This document shows positions 36,833 to 49,060 of a stretch of DNA of 64,000 nucleotides, in pieces. This DNA is from Herbaspirillum chlorophenolicum (GTDB lineage: Bacteria; Pseudomonadota; Gammaproteobacteria; Burkholderiales; Burkholderiaceae_D): positions 62,001 through 126,000 of the forward strand of contig NZ_LFLT01000012.1 of assembly GCF_001189955.1 (NCBI RefSeq), in the 5' to 3' direction. A program made the position numbers and the translations under genes. Under the pieces are notes generated by a model. The model was not told the DNA's origin. It searched no databases and was given only the letters and a program-made list of their open reading frames with translations. Within the stretch, counting starts at the first letter, position 1; each line of letters starts with the position of its first letter.

Positions 36833-37615
36833 CTAATTCCCTCGCAAATACTGGGTGGGTGTGACGCCGAAGCTACGCTTGAACAATGCGATGAATGCAC
36901 TGATGTTGCTGTAGCCAAGTTCAAGCGCGGTGGCGGTGACGGAGTATCCCTCGGCCAGCAGTTCGAGGGCGCGCAGCAGGCGCGCCCGCTGCCGCCAGGC
37001 GCCCAGGCTGTAGCCGGTCTCCACCGGAAAGCGCCGATTCAGCGTGCGCGGGGAGACATTCACCAGCGCCGCCCAGTCATCCAGCGAGTGCTCCAATGCC
37101 GGCTCCTTCAGCAATCCTTGCGCGATCTTCACCAGCGGCGCGCTGGTTGGCATCGGCAGGTTGAGCGCCTCCGCAGGCAGCGAACGGACTTCCTGCACTA
37201 CAACTTGTTCGAGCAGGTCGCGCATGGTGTCCGCGGAGGTTTCCTGCAGGGACTCGAGCCGGCGCAAGGCTTCGCGCAACAGGGCCGAGAGGCGCAGTGT
37301 GGTCGGCTGCGTCGGCAGGCCCTCGCAAGCGCTCGCGCGTACATACACGCTCCAGCCGTCGACTTGGCCATGCGTGTTCGCCCAATGCAACTGCCCGGGC
37401 GGAATCCAGACCGCGTGCACATTCGGCACCAGCCATTTTCCGGCGGCGGTGCCCAGCGTCATCAGGCCTCCCCAGACACCGAGCAGTTGCCCGCGGCCGT
37501 GGCTGTGCGGATCGACAAAAGTGTGTCCTTCGATGCATTGCGAAGCGACGACGAGCAAAGGGCCGGCGTCGTCATCCTTCGGATCGATGAGCCCGGGCGG
37601 GTAGGGTGGAAGCAT
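36833..37615 (-). CDS. AraC-family transcriptional regulator
   Basis: Regulator with an N-terminal cupin-like domain (VDPHSHGRGQLLGVWGGLMTL) and a C-terminal double HTH (LDDWAALVNVSPRTLNRRFPVETGYSLGAWRQRARLLRALELLAEGYSVTATALELGYSNISAFIALFKRSFGVTPTQYLR). I take the Met at MLPPYPPGLID (260 residues); an in-frame ATG at 37678 would add 21 residues that look poorly conserved. It is divergent from a PNPOx-fold gene and an SDR, which are its likely targets. Confidence 0.88.
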   Translation of the reverse strand: MLPPYPPGLIDPKDDDAGPLLVVASQCIEGHTFVDPHSHGRGQLLGVWGGLMTLGTAAGKWLVPNVHAVWIPPGQLHWANTHGQVDGWSVYVRASACEGLPTQPTTLRLSALLREALRRLESLQETSADTMRDLLEQVVVQEVRSLPAEALNLPMPTSAPLVKIAQGLLKEPALEHSLDDWAALVNVSPRTLNRRFPVETGYSLGAWRQRARLLRALELLAEGYSVTATALELGYSNISAFIALFKRSFGVTPTQYLRGN

Positions 37616-37698
37616 GGCGCAAATGGGGTATCGATTGACCTGAATAACATAGCTGCGCCACCAGCGTAGACCTAACATGGCCTTTCATCAAGGAGAAA

Positions 37699-38370
37699 AT
37701 GACCATGCGATATCCCAGTGTTCCTCCCGAAGGTGCGGCGGATCTCCTCGCGCATGCGGCTCAGCAGGAATATGTCGATCTCGACGCGCTGTATGCGGCT
37801 CCGTCGTCAATGATCCAGAAAGCGGTGACCAGTCGCCTCACCGAATACCATCGCGCCTATCTGGAGATCGCGACTTTCTTCTGCCTGGCTACCGGGCGCC
37901 AGGATGTCGGCCTGGACGCTTCTCCGCGCGGCGGACCGGCAGGCTTCGTACGCATGCTGGACGAGACCACGCTCGTCTTTGCGGACTGGCCCGGCAACAA
38001 CCGCATCGAATCCTTTCGCAACCTGCAGAACGACGACAAGGTTGCCATGCTCTTCCTGTTCCCGGGGCTGGAAGTATTCATGCGCATCAACGGTCGCGCT
38101 CGACTCTCTACGGCCTCCGAACTGCTGGCGGAACTGGCGGAAGGAGAGAAGCGGCCCAAAGCCGCCATCGTGGTGAGGGTTGAGGAAGCGCTTTTCCATT
38201 GCGGGAAGGCCGTCAACCGCGCACGGCTGTGGAATCCGGCATCGCATGTGGATCGCGCAAGCCTGCCCAGCGTCGGCACGGTGCTGGTCGCGCTGGCCGG
38301 CCTCAACGACGTTTCTGCGTCGGCGCTGGATGCCAGGTACGACGTGGCGGTCAAGCAAGAGCTGTACTGA
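37699..38370 (+). CDS. Pyridoxamine 5'-phosphate oxidase-fold protein (MSMEG_1061-type flavin/F420 family)
   Basis: Cytosolic split-barrel protein of 223 residues. The family phrases TFFCLATGRQDVGLDASPRGGPAGFVRMLDE, DWPGNNRIESFRNLQNDDKVAMLFLFPG and INGRARLS are characteristic of flavin- or F420-binding members of unknown substrate. AAGGAG just upstream; the second ATG (37705) is equally plausible. It lies between the divergent AraC gene and an SDR 31 bases downstream, suggesting a two-gene redox operon. Confidence 0.85.
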   Translation: MTMRYPSVPPEGAADLLAHAAQQEYVDLDALYAAPSSMIQKAVTSRLTEYHRAYLEIATFFCLATGRQDVGLDASPRGGPAGFVRMLDETTLVFADWPGNNRIESFRNLQNDDKVAMLFLFPGLEVFMRINGRARLSTASELLAELAEGEKRPKAAIVVRVEEALFHCGKAVNRARLWNPASHVDRASLPSVGTVLVALAGLNDVSASALDARYDVAVKQELY

Positions 38371-38401
38371 CATCGAACATCAACACGGAAGGAAAAAAAT
38401 C

Positions 38402-39220
38402 ATGACATCCAAGGTTTGGTTCATCACGGGCGCTTCCCGAGGCTTCGGTCGCGCATGGGCGCAGGCAGCGCTGGAGCGCGGCGACAGGGTTGTCGCAACG
38501 GCGAGGTCTCCGGAGGCGCTGCAGCCGCTGGCCGAACAATATGGCGACGCGGTGCAGCCGCTGGCGCTCGATGTCACCGATCGTGCCGCGGTGTTCGCGG
38601 CTGTGGATGCGGCCAAGGCGCACTTTGGCCGGCTTGACGTGGTCATCAGCAATGCCGGCTACGCGCTGTTCGGCACGGTCGAGGAAAGCACCGAAGCGCA
38701 GGCGCGTGCGCAGTTCGAGACCAATCTGTTCGGAACGCTGTGGGTGGCGCAGGCTGCATTGCCGCACCTGAGGGAGCAAGGCGGAGGACACCTGCTGGTG
38801 ACCTCCAGCATTGCGGGAGTGATCACCTTTCCCACCGCCGGTATCTACAACGCAACCAAATGGGCCGTCGAAGGGCTCATGGAAACCCTCGCTTCGGAGG
38901 CGAGCGCCTTCGGTATCCGCGTGACGCTGATCGAGCCCGGCGGCTACGACACCGACTGGCGCGGAGCATCGGCCGCCACTACCGTGCCGATGAGTGTCTA
39001 CGACGAACTGCGCCAGAAGATCAAGGCGCTCAGTGCGGGCCGGGTATTGGGCCAGCCTTCCGCCACATCGGCTGCGATCCTTGCGGTTGTCGATGCACAG
39101 GAGCCGCCATTGCGGCTCTTCCTCGGAAAGGCCTGCCTGCCTTCTGCGAAGCAGGCCTATGCGCAGCGGCTGTCGGTCTGGGAGGCCTGGGCCGCGGAGT
39201 CGGACGCGGCCCAAGGGTAA
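38402..39220 (+). CDS. Short-chain dehydrogenase/reductase
   Basis: NAD(P)-dependent oxidoreductase of 272 residues. The nucleotide-binding TGASRGFG is at residues 9-16, NAG follows at ISNAGYALFG, the catalytic Ser is in TSSIAG, and Tyr/Lys are in YNATKW. GGAAGG precedes the ATG at 38402; the frame is open upstream only by overlap with the previous gene. Probable cotranscription with the PNPOx-fold protein; substrate not determinable. Confidence 0.92.
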   Translation: MTSKVWFITGASRGFGRAWAQAALERGDRVVATARSPEALQPLAEQYGDAVQPLALDVTDRAAVFAAVDAAKAHFGRLDVVISNAGYALFGTVEESTEAQARAQFETNLFGTLWVAQAALPHLREQGGGHLLVTSSIAGVITFPTAGIYNATKWAVEGLMETLASEASAFGIRVTLIEPGGYDTDWRGASAATTVPMSVYDELRQKIKALSAGRVLGQPSATSAAILAVVDAQEPPLRLFLGKACLPSAKQAYAQRLSVWEAWAAESDAAQG

Positions 39221-39271
39221 ACGTTGGTGTGGCGCGGCGATCTTTGCCGCGCTTGCCGGACGCATGGAAAA

Positions 39272-39304
39272 GAAAAAGCCCCCGCATCGTCGATGGGAGG
39301 GCTT
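39272..39304 (-). terminator. Terminator at the end of the paa operon
   Basis: On the minus strand an imperfect 11-bp stem (AAGCCCTCCCATC with GATGCGGGGGCTT) is followed by a T-run, about 57 bases after the paaF stop. The convergent SDR gene may also use it. Confidence 0.65.
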
Positions 39305-39360
39305 AAGTCCAATTTGAGGAAATTGGAGGAGACGAATAATTGTGAAGGGATTGACTAGCC

Positions 39361-40149
39361 CTAGCGGCCGGTAAATGCCGCCGGGCGCTTGGCCTTGAAA
39401 GCCTCGATTCCTTCCCTGCGGTCATCGCTGGCAGCCAGGAGGGAGAACGATTTGCGTTCGAACTGAAGCCCGGCGTCAAGGCCAAGCTCGTAGGACTTGA
39501 GCATGGACTCTTTCGCCAGCCGCAAGGCCAGCGGAGATTTGGCCGCAATCGTATCGGCCAACGCAAGAGTGCGCGCCACGGTAGCTTCGTCCTCCGTGAC
39601 TTCCGCAATGAGTCCCGCGGCAAGCGCTTCATCCGCGCTGATAAATTCCCCGCTCAGGACCATTTTCATGGCCAGCGGTTTTCCTACCGTGCGGATGAGG
39701 CGCTGGGTCCCTCCGGCGCCCGGAATCGTTCCCAGGTTGATCTCGGGCTGGCCGATTTTGGCGCTGCGGCCGGCAATGGCGATATCCGCGTGCATCAGCA
39801 TCTCGCAGCCGGCCCCCAATGCATAGCCATTGACGGCGGCCAGCAGCGGCTTGGAAAAACCGGCGATGGCGCGCCAGTACTGCGGCCTGACATCCAGTTG
39901 GGTATCGATGGCGCTGAGCTGGGCCATCTCGTTGATATCGGCGCCGGCGGCGAAGGCTTTCCCGTTGCCGCTGATGACGACTGCACGGATCGAGTCATCC
40001 ATCTCGGCGTCGCCCAGCACCCTGGTGATTTCCAGCAAGGTATGGTTGCGCAGGGCGTTGCGCACGTCCGGACGGTTCAGCGCGATGTGCAGCACGGCGC
40101 TGCCGTGCCGTTCGATCAGGATGTCCTGGAAGTTGTTCTCTTGGTTCAT
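39361..40149 (-). CDS. paaF: 2,3-dehydroadipyl-CoA hydratase
   Basis: Crotonase-family enzyme of 262 residues hydrating 2,3-dehydroadipyl-CoA to 3-hydroxyadipyl-CoA in the lower phenylacetate pathway. The oxyanion-hole segments are SGNGKAFAAGADINEMAQL and NGYALGAGCEMLMHADIAIAG. Both catalytic glutamate regions are present (GCEMLMHAD; GQPEINLGTIPGAGGTQRL), as required for a hydratase. Last gene of the operon, 15 bases after paaJ and followed by a terminator. Confidence 0.88.
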   Translation of the reverse strand: MNQENNFQDILIERHGSAVLHIALNRPDVRNALRNHTLLEITRVLGDAEMDDSIRAVVISGNGKAFAAGADINEMAQLSAIDTQLDVRPQYWRAIAGFSKPLLAAVNGYALGAGCEMLMHADIAIAGRSAKIGQPEINLGTIPGAGGTQRLIRTVGKPLAMKMVLSGEFISADEALAAGLIAEVTEDEATVARTLALADTIAAKSPLALRLAKESMLKSYELGLDAGLQFERKSFSLLAASDDRREGIEAFKAKRPAAFTGR

Positions 40150-40164
40150 GATGGCTTGCGGCGA

Positions 40165-41367
<1,203 letters not shown>

Positions 41368-41428
41368 GTGAGTCCTTTAAGAGGTCGGCCCGCCGCAAGG
41401 GCGAACCGTTGATGCAGTAGAGGAGGCC

Positions 41429-42772
41429 TTATGCCGCAGCAACAGGTGCCGGCTGGGTGATCTTGGGGCGCTGGTCGATGACGCGCCTGGCTTTGCCGAC
41501 GGCAGTGCGTTCGATTTTCCCGGCATCGACCACATTGACCTTGGTGGAGATGCCCACATAGGTCTTGATGCAATGCTGCAGATCTTTCTGCAGGGATTCA
41601 ATCTGATCGGGCGGCAGCACGAGGCCGGGACGGAGTTCGGCAACCACGGACAGGGTATCGAGATGGCCGTTGCGGTCGACCAGCAGTTGATACTGGGGAG
41701 CCAGTTGGGGCATCTTCAGGATCAGCTCTTCGATCTGCGTCGGGAAAACGTTCACGCCGCGGATGATCAGCATGTCGTCTGAACGGCCGGTGATCTTGCC
41801 GATGCGGCGCATCGAGCGCGATGTCGGCGGCAGCAGGCGCGTCAGGTCGCGGGTGCGGTAGCGGATGATCGGCAATGCTTCCTTGGTCAGCGAGGTGAAC
41901 ACCAGTTCGCCCTCGGAGCCGTCCGGCAGCACTTCGCCGGTATCCGGATCGATGATTTCCGGATAGAAGTGGTCTTCCCAGATCACCGGGCCGTCCTTGC
42001 TTTCGATGCATTCGCTGGCCACACCGGGGCCCATGACTTCCGACAGGCCGTAGATGTCCACCGCATCGATGCCGGCGCGCGCCTGGATCTCCTGGCGCAT
42101 GGCGTCCGTCCACGGCTCCGCGCCGAAAATCCCCACGCGCAGCGAGCTGGCCGCCGGGTCCAGGCCCTGGCGCTGGAATTCCTCGATCACATTGAGCATG
42201 TACGAAGGCGTCACCATGATGATGCTCGGCTTGAAGTCCTGGATCAGTTGCACCTGTTTCTCGGTCTGTCCGCCCGACATGGGGATGACCGTGCAACCGA
42301 GTTTTTCGGCGCCATAGTGGGCGCCCAGGCCGCCGGTGAACAGGCCGTAGCCATACGAGATATGGACGATGTCGCCGCGGCGGCCGCCAGCGGCGCGGAT
42401 CGAGCGGGCCACCACCGTGGCCCAGGTATCGATGTCTTTTTGCGTATAGCCGACAACGGTCGGTTTTCCGGTGGTGCCGCTGGAGGCATGCACGCGCACG
42501 ACTTGCTCGCGCGGTACGGCGAACATGCCGAACGGATAGTTGTCGCGCAGGTCCTGTTTGCAGGTGAACGGGAACTTGGACAGGTCGGCCAGGGTTTTCA
42601 GGTCGTCCGGATGCACGCCCGCCGCGTCGAAGGAGGCGCGGTAGTGCGGAACATTGTCATAAGCGTGCTTCAGGGTCCATTTCAGGCGCTGCAGTTGAAG
42701 GGCCTGCAGTTCGTCCGTGCTGGCGGTTTCGATGGGATCGAGGTCGCCTGCTTGAGGTTTTTGGGTGGGCAT
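41429..42772 (-). CDS. paaK: Phenylacetate-CoA ligase
   Basis: Activates phenylacetate with ATP and CoA, the entry step. The 447-residue protein has the AMP-binding P-loop SSGTTGKPTVVGYT and the later YGLSEVMGPGVASEC. The C-terminal segment RSDDMLIIRGVNVFPTQIEE is also present. GGAG 7 bases before the ATG at 42772 supports MPTQKPQAGDLDPIETAS as the start; the open frame upstream is not coding-like. Confidence 0.95.
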   Translation of the reverse strand: MPTQKPQAGDLDPIETASTDELQALQLQRLKWTLKHAYDNVPHYRASFDAAGVHPDDLKTLADLSKFPFTCKQDLRDNYPFGMFAVPREQVVRVHASSGTTGKPTVVGYTQKDIDTWATVVARSIRAAGGRRGDIVHISYGYGLFTGGLGAHYGAEKLGCTVIPMSGGQTEKQVQLIQDFKPSIIMVTPSYMLNVIEEFQRQGLDPAASSLRVGIFGAEPWTDAMRQEIQARAGIDAVDIYGLSEVMGPGVASECIESKDGPVIWEDHFYPEIIDPDTGEVLPDGSEGELVFTSLTKEALPIIRYRTRDLTRLLPPTSRSMRRIGKITGRSDDMLIIRGVNVFPTQIEELILKMPQLAPQYQLLVDRNGHLDTLSVVAELRPGLVLPPDQIESLQKDLQHCIKTYVGISTKVNVVDAGKIERTAVGKARRVIDQRPKITQPAPVAAA

Positions 42773-42833
42773 GATGGTCTCCAGAGGGATTTTTCTACGG
42801 CTTTTTGTTTCAGAATAGCGAGTTATTGCGGGG

Positions 42834-43305
42834 TTATGTAGCCGATGCGTGCAGCCCGGCAATCACTTCGCCCTTGATCCGGTAGGATTTGCCGCGGAAG
42901 AACGCGATCTTCTTTCCATCCTGGTTGGTGACGGTGATGTCGTATACCCCGGTGCGCCCGGCAAGCGCCTGCTCCACCGCTTCCGCCGTGAGCACATCGT
43001 TGACGAATGCCGGCGCCACGTAATCGATGGTGCAGCCGGCCGCTACCGTGTTCTGGTTGCGGCTGTTGCACGAGAAAGCGAATGCGCTGTCGGCCAGGGA
43101 GAAGATGAAGCCGCCGTGGCAGCTTGCGTGGCCATTGAGCATGTCGCTGCGAACGAGCATCGACAGCCGCGAATAACCGGGCCGGACTTCCAGGATCTTC
43201 ATCCCCAGGGATTGCGTGGCGTTGTCGCGCGCATACATCGCCTTGGCGGTAGCCTCGGCGAGCGCCTGGGCCTGTTCGGGCGTCATTGCCTCGACAATTG
43301 CGATA

Positions 43306-43313
<8 letters not shown>
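42834..43313 (-). CDS. paaI: Hydroxyphenylacetyl-CoA thioesterase
   Basis: Hotdog-fold thioesterase of 159 residues. PaaI removes dead-end or toxic CoA intermediates, notably the epoxide, freeing CoA (known in E. coli). The family core LNGHASCHGGFIFSLADSAFAFSCNS and the TIDYVAPAFVNDVLTAEA region are clear. Its start overlaps the paaH 3' end by 8 bases, indicating coupling. Confidence 0.93.
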
Positions 43314-44847
<1,534 letters not shown>

Positions 44848-44849
44848 GG

Positions 44850-45641
44850 TCATTCTCCAGTGAAGGCAGGGGTGCGTTTTTCCAGAAAGGCCGATACGCC
44901 TTCACGGTAGTCGCGGCTAAGGCCCAGGGCGCGCATGCTGTCGCGTTCCAGGTCGAGTTGCTGTTCGAGCGTATTGGCGGGGCTTTGGTAGATGGCCGCC
45001 TTGGTATGCGCCAGCCCTTTGGTCGGCGCCTTGGCGAAGTGCAGGGCCATTGCGCGGGCTTGTTCCTGCAGCTTGTCGTCGTCGACGCACTTCCAGATCA
45101 GCCCCCACAGTTCGGCCTGTTCGGCCGTGATCTTGTCGCCTAGCAGCGCCATGCCCATGGCGCGTGCCGTGCCGACCAGGCGGGGCAGGAAGTAGGTGCC
45201 GCCGGTATCCGGGATCAGGCCCAGCTTGCAGAACACTTCCACGAAGCTGGCAGAGCGGGCGGCGAGGACGATGTCGCAGGCCAGCGGGATATTGGCGCCG
45301 GCGCCGGCGGCCACGCCATTGACGGCGCAGATCACGGGGAAAGGCAGGGCGCGCAGGGATTTCACCAGCGGGCCGTAATACTTGTCGATGGATTCGCCCA
45401 GGTCGACTGCCGCTTCGCCGGGCTTGACGGCGCGGTCGGACAAATCTTGTCCGGCGCAAAAGCCGCGGCCGGTGCCCGTCAGCAGCAGGACGCGCACGCT
45501 CGCATCGGCCTGCAGCTTGCCGATGGCATCGCGCAACTCCAGGTGCATCGCCACCGTGAAGCTGTTCAGCTTGTCGGGCCGATTCAGGGTGATGACGGCC
45601 ACGCCGTCATTGTTTTCAAAGAGGATGGATTCGTAAGCCAT
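44850..45641 (-). CDS. paaG: 1,2-epoxyphenylacetyl-CoA isomerase
   Basis: Crotonase-family isomerase of 263 residues converting the ring epoxide to the oxepin-CoA. PaaG phrases are GTGRGFCAGQDLSDRAV, NGVAAGAGANIPLACDIVLAARSA and FCKLGLIPDTGGTYFLPRLVG, where the Asp of PDTGG takes the place of a hydratase glutamate. It lies 23 bases after paaN and abuts paaH. Confidence 0.94.
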   Translation of the reverse strand: MAYESILFENNDGVAVITLNRPDKLNSFTVAMHLELRDAIGKLQADASVRVLLLTGTGRGFCAGQDLSDRAVKPGEAAVDLGESIDKYYGPLVKSLRALPFPVICAVNGVAAGAGANIPLACDIVLAARSASFVEVFCKLGLIPDTGGTYFLPRLVGTARAMGMALLGDKITAEQAELWGLIWKCVDDDKLQEQARAMALHFAKAPTKGLAHTKAAIYQSPANTLEQQLDLERDSMRALGLSRDYREGVSAFLEKRTPAFTGE

Positions 45642-45664
45642 GATGGGATGGGCGTGATGGTGGA

Positions 45665-47341
45665 TTAGTTGGCGGCGGGGGCGCTAACGGGCTCGCGCGT
45701 CTGTACGACGCGGAAGCGGTCGGCGACGAAGGCGGCATCGGCCAGGGCAGCGTTCGCGGCCGGATTGGCGCCGGTGCCGTGGTAGTCGCTGAACGCGGCC
45801 GACTGGTTGACGAAGACGCCGCCGGTCAGGTTCAGCGACAAGGCCACGCCGGCATTGGCGGCGGCATCAGCCAAGGCGTCTTTGACCTGGGGATCGGTGC
45901 TGTAGCCGGAGAGCGTCAGGGCGCCATGCCGTTGCGCGGTGCGCTCGGCCAGCGTCACGGCCATCGTGGTGTCGTCGACCGGGATAACGAAGCTGACCGG
46001 GCCGAAGAATTCTTCCGTGATGGCCGAGTTGGCTTCAACCTGCACCACCAGCGGCGTGCGAATGCATGCTTCGGCAAACTGCGGATGCTGCAGGGCGATG
46101 CTGTCCAGCAGGACCTTGCCGCGGGTGCGCGCGGCCTCGATCTTCTGGCGTACGCCATCATTCTGGATGGCGCCGAGCACTTCGACCGCCTTCGCGGCAT
46201 CGCCGGTGAGCCTGGCGATGGCATCGGTAATCGCTGCCGTCACGGCTTCGAAGCTGGCATGGCCTTCCGGCGTGCGGATGCCGTCCTTGGGGATGTAGAT
46301 GTTCTGGGGCGTCGTGCACATCTGGCCCGAGTACAGGCAAAGCGAGAAGGCGATATTGCGCGCCATGCCTTGCAAGTCGTCGGTGCTGTCGATGACGATC
46401 TGGTTCACGCCGGATTTCTCGGTATAGACCTTCGCCTGGAGGGCGTTGCGTTCCAGCCAGTTGCCATTTGCGCTGCTGCCGGTGAAGTCGATCAGGGCGA
46501 TTTCCGGCCGCAGGGCGAGTTCACGGGCGACGGCATCATCGCGATCATGGGCGAACAGGGTAACGATGTCCGGGTCGAACCCCGCTTCGGCGAGCACTTC
46601 CCGGGCCACTTCAACGGTGATGGCCAACGGCAGGATGGCTCCGGGGTGCGGTTTCACGATCACGGCGTTGCCCGTTGCCAGGTTGGCAAACAGGCCCGGA
46701 TAGCTGTTCCACGTCGGGAACGTGCAGCACCCGATCACCAGGCCGATGCCGCGCGGGACGATGCGGTAAGACTTGCGCATCTGCAGCGGGGCATGCTTGC
46801 CCTGGGGCTTTTCCCAATCGGCCGTGGCGGGGACCAGGCTCATTTGCTGCCAGGCGCAGCCGATCGCTTCCAGTGCGCGGTCCTGGGCATGCGGGCCGCC
46901 GGCCTGGAAGGCCATCATGAAAGCCTGGCCCGTGGTGTGCATGACGGCGTGGGCGATCTCGAAGCTACGGGCATTGAGGCGGGCGACGATCTCGAGGCTG
47001 ACGCCGGCCCATGCCTTGGGGCCGGCGCGGCGCCAACTGGCCGCGGCCGCCGACACCGCCGGCAGCAATTGCCCGATCACGGGTTTGGGGTAGGTGATGC
47101 CGAGATTAAAGCCGTACGGGGAGGCCTCGCTACCGGCAAGGCCTGCGCTTGCGGCCTGGGCCAGTTCGAATGGCCGGTTCAACCGTGCTTCATACGCTGC
47201 TTTCCCTGTGTCTGCGGCGGTTTCGCCATAGACGCGCGGGCTGGGAGACTCGCTAAACTGGCTCCAGTAGCCGCGGCTTTGCAAGGCCTGTACGGCTTGC
47301 TCGAGGGTGGCGCGGTGCCGTTCAAAAAAGGCGATGCTCAT
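45665..47341 (-). CDS. paaN: PaaN-type aldehyde dehydrogenase-fold protein
   Basis: ALDH-superfamily protein of 558 residues of the PaaN2 subfamily (phenylacetic acid degradation protein PaaN), which lacks the hydratase domain of PaaZ. Features include GLVIGCCTFPTWNSYPGLFANLATGNAVIVKPHPGAILPLA and IDFTGSSANGNWLE, then YSGQMCTTPQNIYI, where the Cys is the nucleophile. A bifunctional PaaZ is encoded nearby, so PaaN may be a second semialdehyde dehydrogenase or act on a side product. Start at 47341 has GGAG 6 bases upstream. Confidence 0.9.
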   Translation of the reverse strand: MSIAFFERHRATLEQAVQALQSRGYWSQFSESPSPRVYGETAADTGKAAYEARLNRPFELAQAASAGLAGSEASPYGFNLGITYPKPVIGQLLPAVSAAAASWRRAGPKAWAGVSLEIVARLNARSFEIAHAVMHTTGQAFMMAFQAGGPHAQDRALEAIGCAWQQMSLVPATADWEKPQGKHAPLQMRKSYRIVPRGIGLVIGCCTFPTWNSYPGLFANLATGNAVIVKPHPGAILPLAITVEVAREVLAEAGFDPDIVTLFAHDRDDAVARELALRPEIALIDFTGSSANGNWLERNALQAKVYTEKSGVNQIVIDSTDDLQGMARNIAFSLCLYSGQMCTTPQNIYIPKDGIRTPEGHASFEAVTAAITDAIARLTGDAAKAVEVLGAIQNDGVRQKIEAARTRGKVLLDSIALQHPQFAEACIRTPLVVQVEANSAITEEFFGPVSFVIPVDDTTMAVTLAERTAQRHGALTLSGYSTDPQVKDALADAAANAGVALSLNLTGGVFVNQSAAFSDYHGTGANPAANAALADAAFVADRFRVVQTREPVSAPAAN

Positions 47342-47385
47342 GAAAGTCTCCAAAGAATGATGTCGGGGCGGCGAGGTCGCGCCAA

Positions 47386-48459
47386 TCAGGTGTCCTGATC
47401 GAAGTCGAGCAATAACTTGTCGGTGACAGGAAAGCTCTGGCAGCTAAGAACGAAGCCGCGCGCGATCTCGTAGTCCTCCAGGCAGTAGTTGGCATCCATG
47501 TCGACCTTGCCCTCGATGACCTTGCAGCGGCAGGTGGCGCAGACGCCGCCCTTGCAGGAATAGCGCATGTCGATGCCATGCTTGAGGCCGGCATCCAGCA
47601 ACGATTCCTTCTCTTTTTCCATCGTGAACACCGTGTGATAGCCGTCGACGATGACGGTCACCTCGCATTCCTGGTTGCCGACGACGGGGCGCGGCGCCGT
47701 TGCCTTGTGCTTGGGGGCGCTGGCGGCAAAGAGCTCCGTCTTGATGTCGGGCTTTTGCATGCCGTGGGCCTGCAGGGAATCCGAGACGGCATGCAGCATC
47801 TCTTCGGGGCCGCAGAGGAAAGCGGTGTCGATGTCTTTCAGGTCGATCCAGGAGGCGAAGAACTGGTCGCATTTCTCGCGGGTGATGCGGCCATTGAACA
47901 AGTCGACGTCTTGCTGCTCCCGGCTCATGACGTAGACCACATTCAGGCGTTCGAGGTACACATCCTTGAGGTCGGTCAGCTCTTCCTTGAACAGGACGGA
48001 CGAGGAGGCGCGATTGCCGTAGACCAGCGTGAAGCGGCTTTGGGGTTCGGCGGCAAGAGTGGTCTTGATGATCGACAGCATGGGGGTGATGCCGCTGCCG
48101 GCGGCAAAAGCCAGGTAGTGCTTGCGGTTCCCGCTGTCGAGGGGCACGTTGAAGTGGCCCATCGGCGGCATCACCTGCAGGCTCTGGCCGGCCTTGAGAT
48201 GTTCATTGGCCCACGTGGAGAAAACGCCGCCCGGCGTACGCTTGATGGCCACGCGCAGTTGCCGGTCCTGTACGGCGGAGCAGATCGAATAGGAGCGGCG
48301 CAGGTCTTCGCCTTCGATCTGGGAACGCAATGTCAGGTGCTGGCCCTGTTTGTACTGGAAGGTCTCCTGGAGATCGTCGGGGACGGCAAAGGAGACGACG
48401 ATGGTGTCGCGGGTCTCTTGCTTAACGTTCGAGATGGTCAGTGGATAGAATTTGCTCAT
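47386..48459 (-). CDS. paaE: Phenylacetyl-CoA epoxidase reductase subunit
   Basis: Iron-sulfur flavoprotein of 357 residues delivering electrons from NADPH to the PaaABC epoxidase. The N-terminal FNR-like part shows the FAD motif RSYSICSA and the nucleotide-binding GSGITPMLSIIKTTL. The C-terminal plant-type 2Fe-2S domain has YSCKGGVCATCRCKV and the fourth Cys in VLSCQSFP. The ATG at 48459 (MSKFYPLTISNVKQE) has only a weak ribosome site. Confidence 0.95.
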   Translation of the reverse strand: MSKFYPLTISNVKQETRDTIVVSFAVPDDLQETFQYKQGQHLTLRSQIEGEDLRRSYSICSAVQDRQLRVAIKRTPGGVFSTWANEHLKAGQSLQVMPPMGHFNVPLDSGNRKHYLAFAAGSGITPMLSIIKTTLAAEPQSRFTLVYGNRASSSVLFKEELTDLKDVYLERLNVVYVMSREQQDVDLFNGRITREKCDQFFASWIDLKDIDTAFLCGPEEMLHAVSDSLQAHGMQKPDIKTELFAASAPKHKATAPRPVVGNQECEVTVIVDGYHTVFTMEKEKESLLDAGLKHGIDMRYSCKGGVCATCRCKVIEGKVDMDANYCLEDYEIARGFVLSCQSFPVTDKLLLDFDQDT

Positions 48460-48514
48460 GGTGTCGTTGCGATCTGTTCTGATGTTCTCGGGGGGCGGCG
48501 TTCTGGGAACGGCC

Positions 48515-49060
48515 TCAATGCGCCTTGAAATAGTCAAATGGCTCCATGCAGTCCTTGCATTGGTAGAGCGACTTGCATGAGGTCGAACCGAACTGGCTGA
48601 CGCATATCGTGTTGCTTGAGCCGCAGTGCGGGCACGCCACGTTGGGCGCCTGCAGGCGCTTGCGGCTGATGCCGCTGATATCGATGACCCGCTGGGCGGG
48701 CGGGGCGATGCCATAGCCTTTCAGTTGCTGCTTGCCGGTCTCGGTCATCCAATCCGTGCTCCACGCCGGCGATAGCTGGGTCCTGATCTCCACCTGCTGC
48801 AGGCCATGCCCATTGAGTGCGGCCACAATCTCGCTGGCGATGACACCCATGGCCGGGCAGCCGGAGTAGGTCGGGGTGATCACAATGGTGCAACGCGCCT
48901 GGCCATCGGGGCGGCCGTCTCCTTCCGTCACCTCGACGCTACGGACGATGCCGAGATCGACCACTGAAATCACGGGGATTTCAGGGTCGGAGACCTGCTC
49001 AAGCCACTGCCATATCCGGGCTTGCAGCGGCGTTGCCGATGGCTGGGCGCGGAGGTTCAC
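48515..49060 (-). CDS. paaD: Phenylacetyl-CoA epoxidase accessory/maturation protein
   Basis: SufT/MIP18-type protein of 181 residues thought to assist iron centre assembly of the epoxidase. The DUF59 core is WLEQVSDPEIPVISVVDLGIVRSVEV and TPTYSGCPAMGVI, and the C-terminus is a zinc-ribbon with CPHCGSSNT and CKDCMEPFDYFKAH. I start at a GTG (49060) overlapping the paaC stop as GTGA, with GGGAG 7 bases upstream; the longer open frame is antisense noise. Confidence 0.94.
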   Translation of the reverse strand: MNLRAQPSATPLQARIWQWLEQVSDPEIPVISVVDLGIVRSVEVTEGDGRPDGQARCTIVITPTYSGCPAMGVIASEIVAALNGHGLQQVEIRTQLSPAWSTDWMTETGKQQLKGYGIAPPAQRVIDISGISRKRLQAPNVACPHCGSSNTICVSQFGSTSCKSLYQCKDCMEPFDYFKAH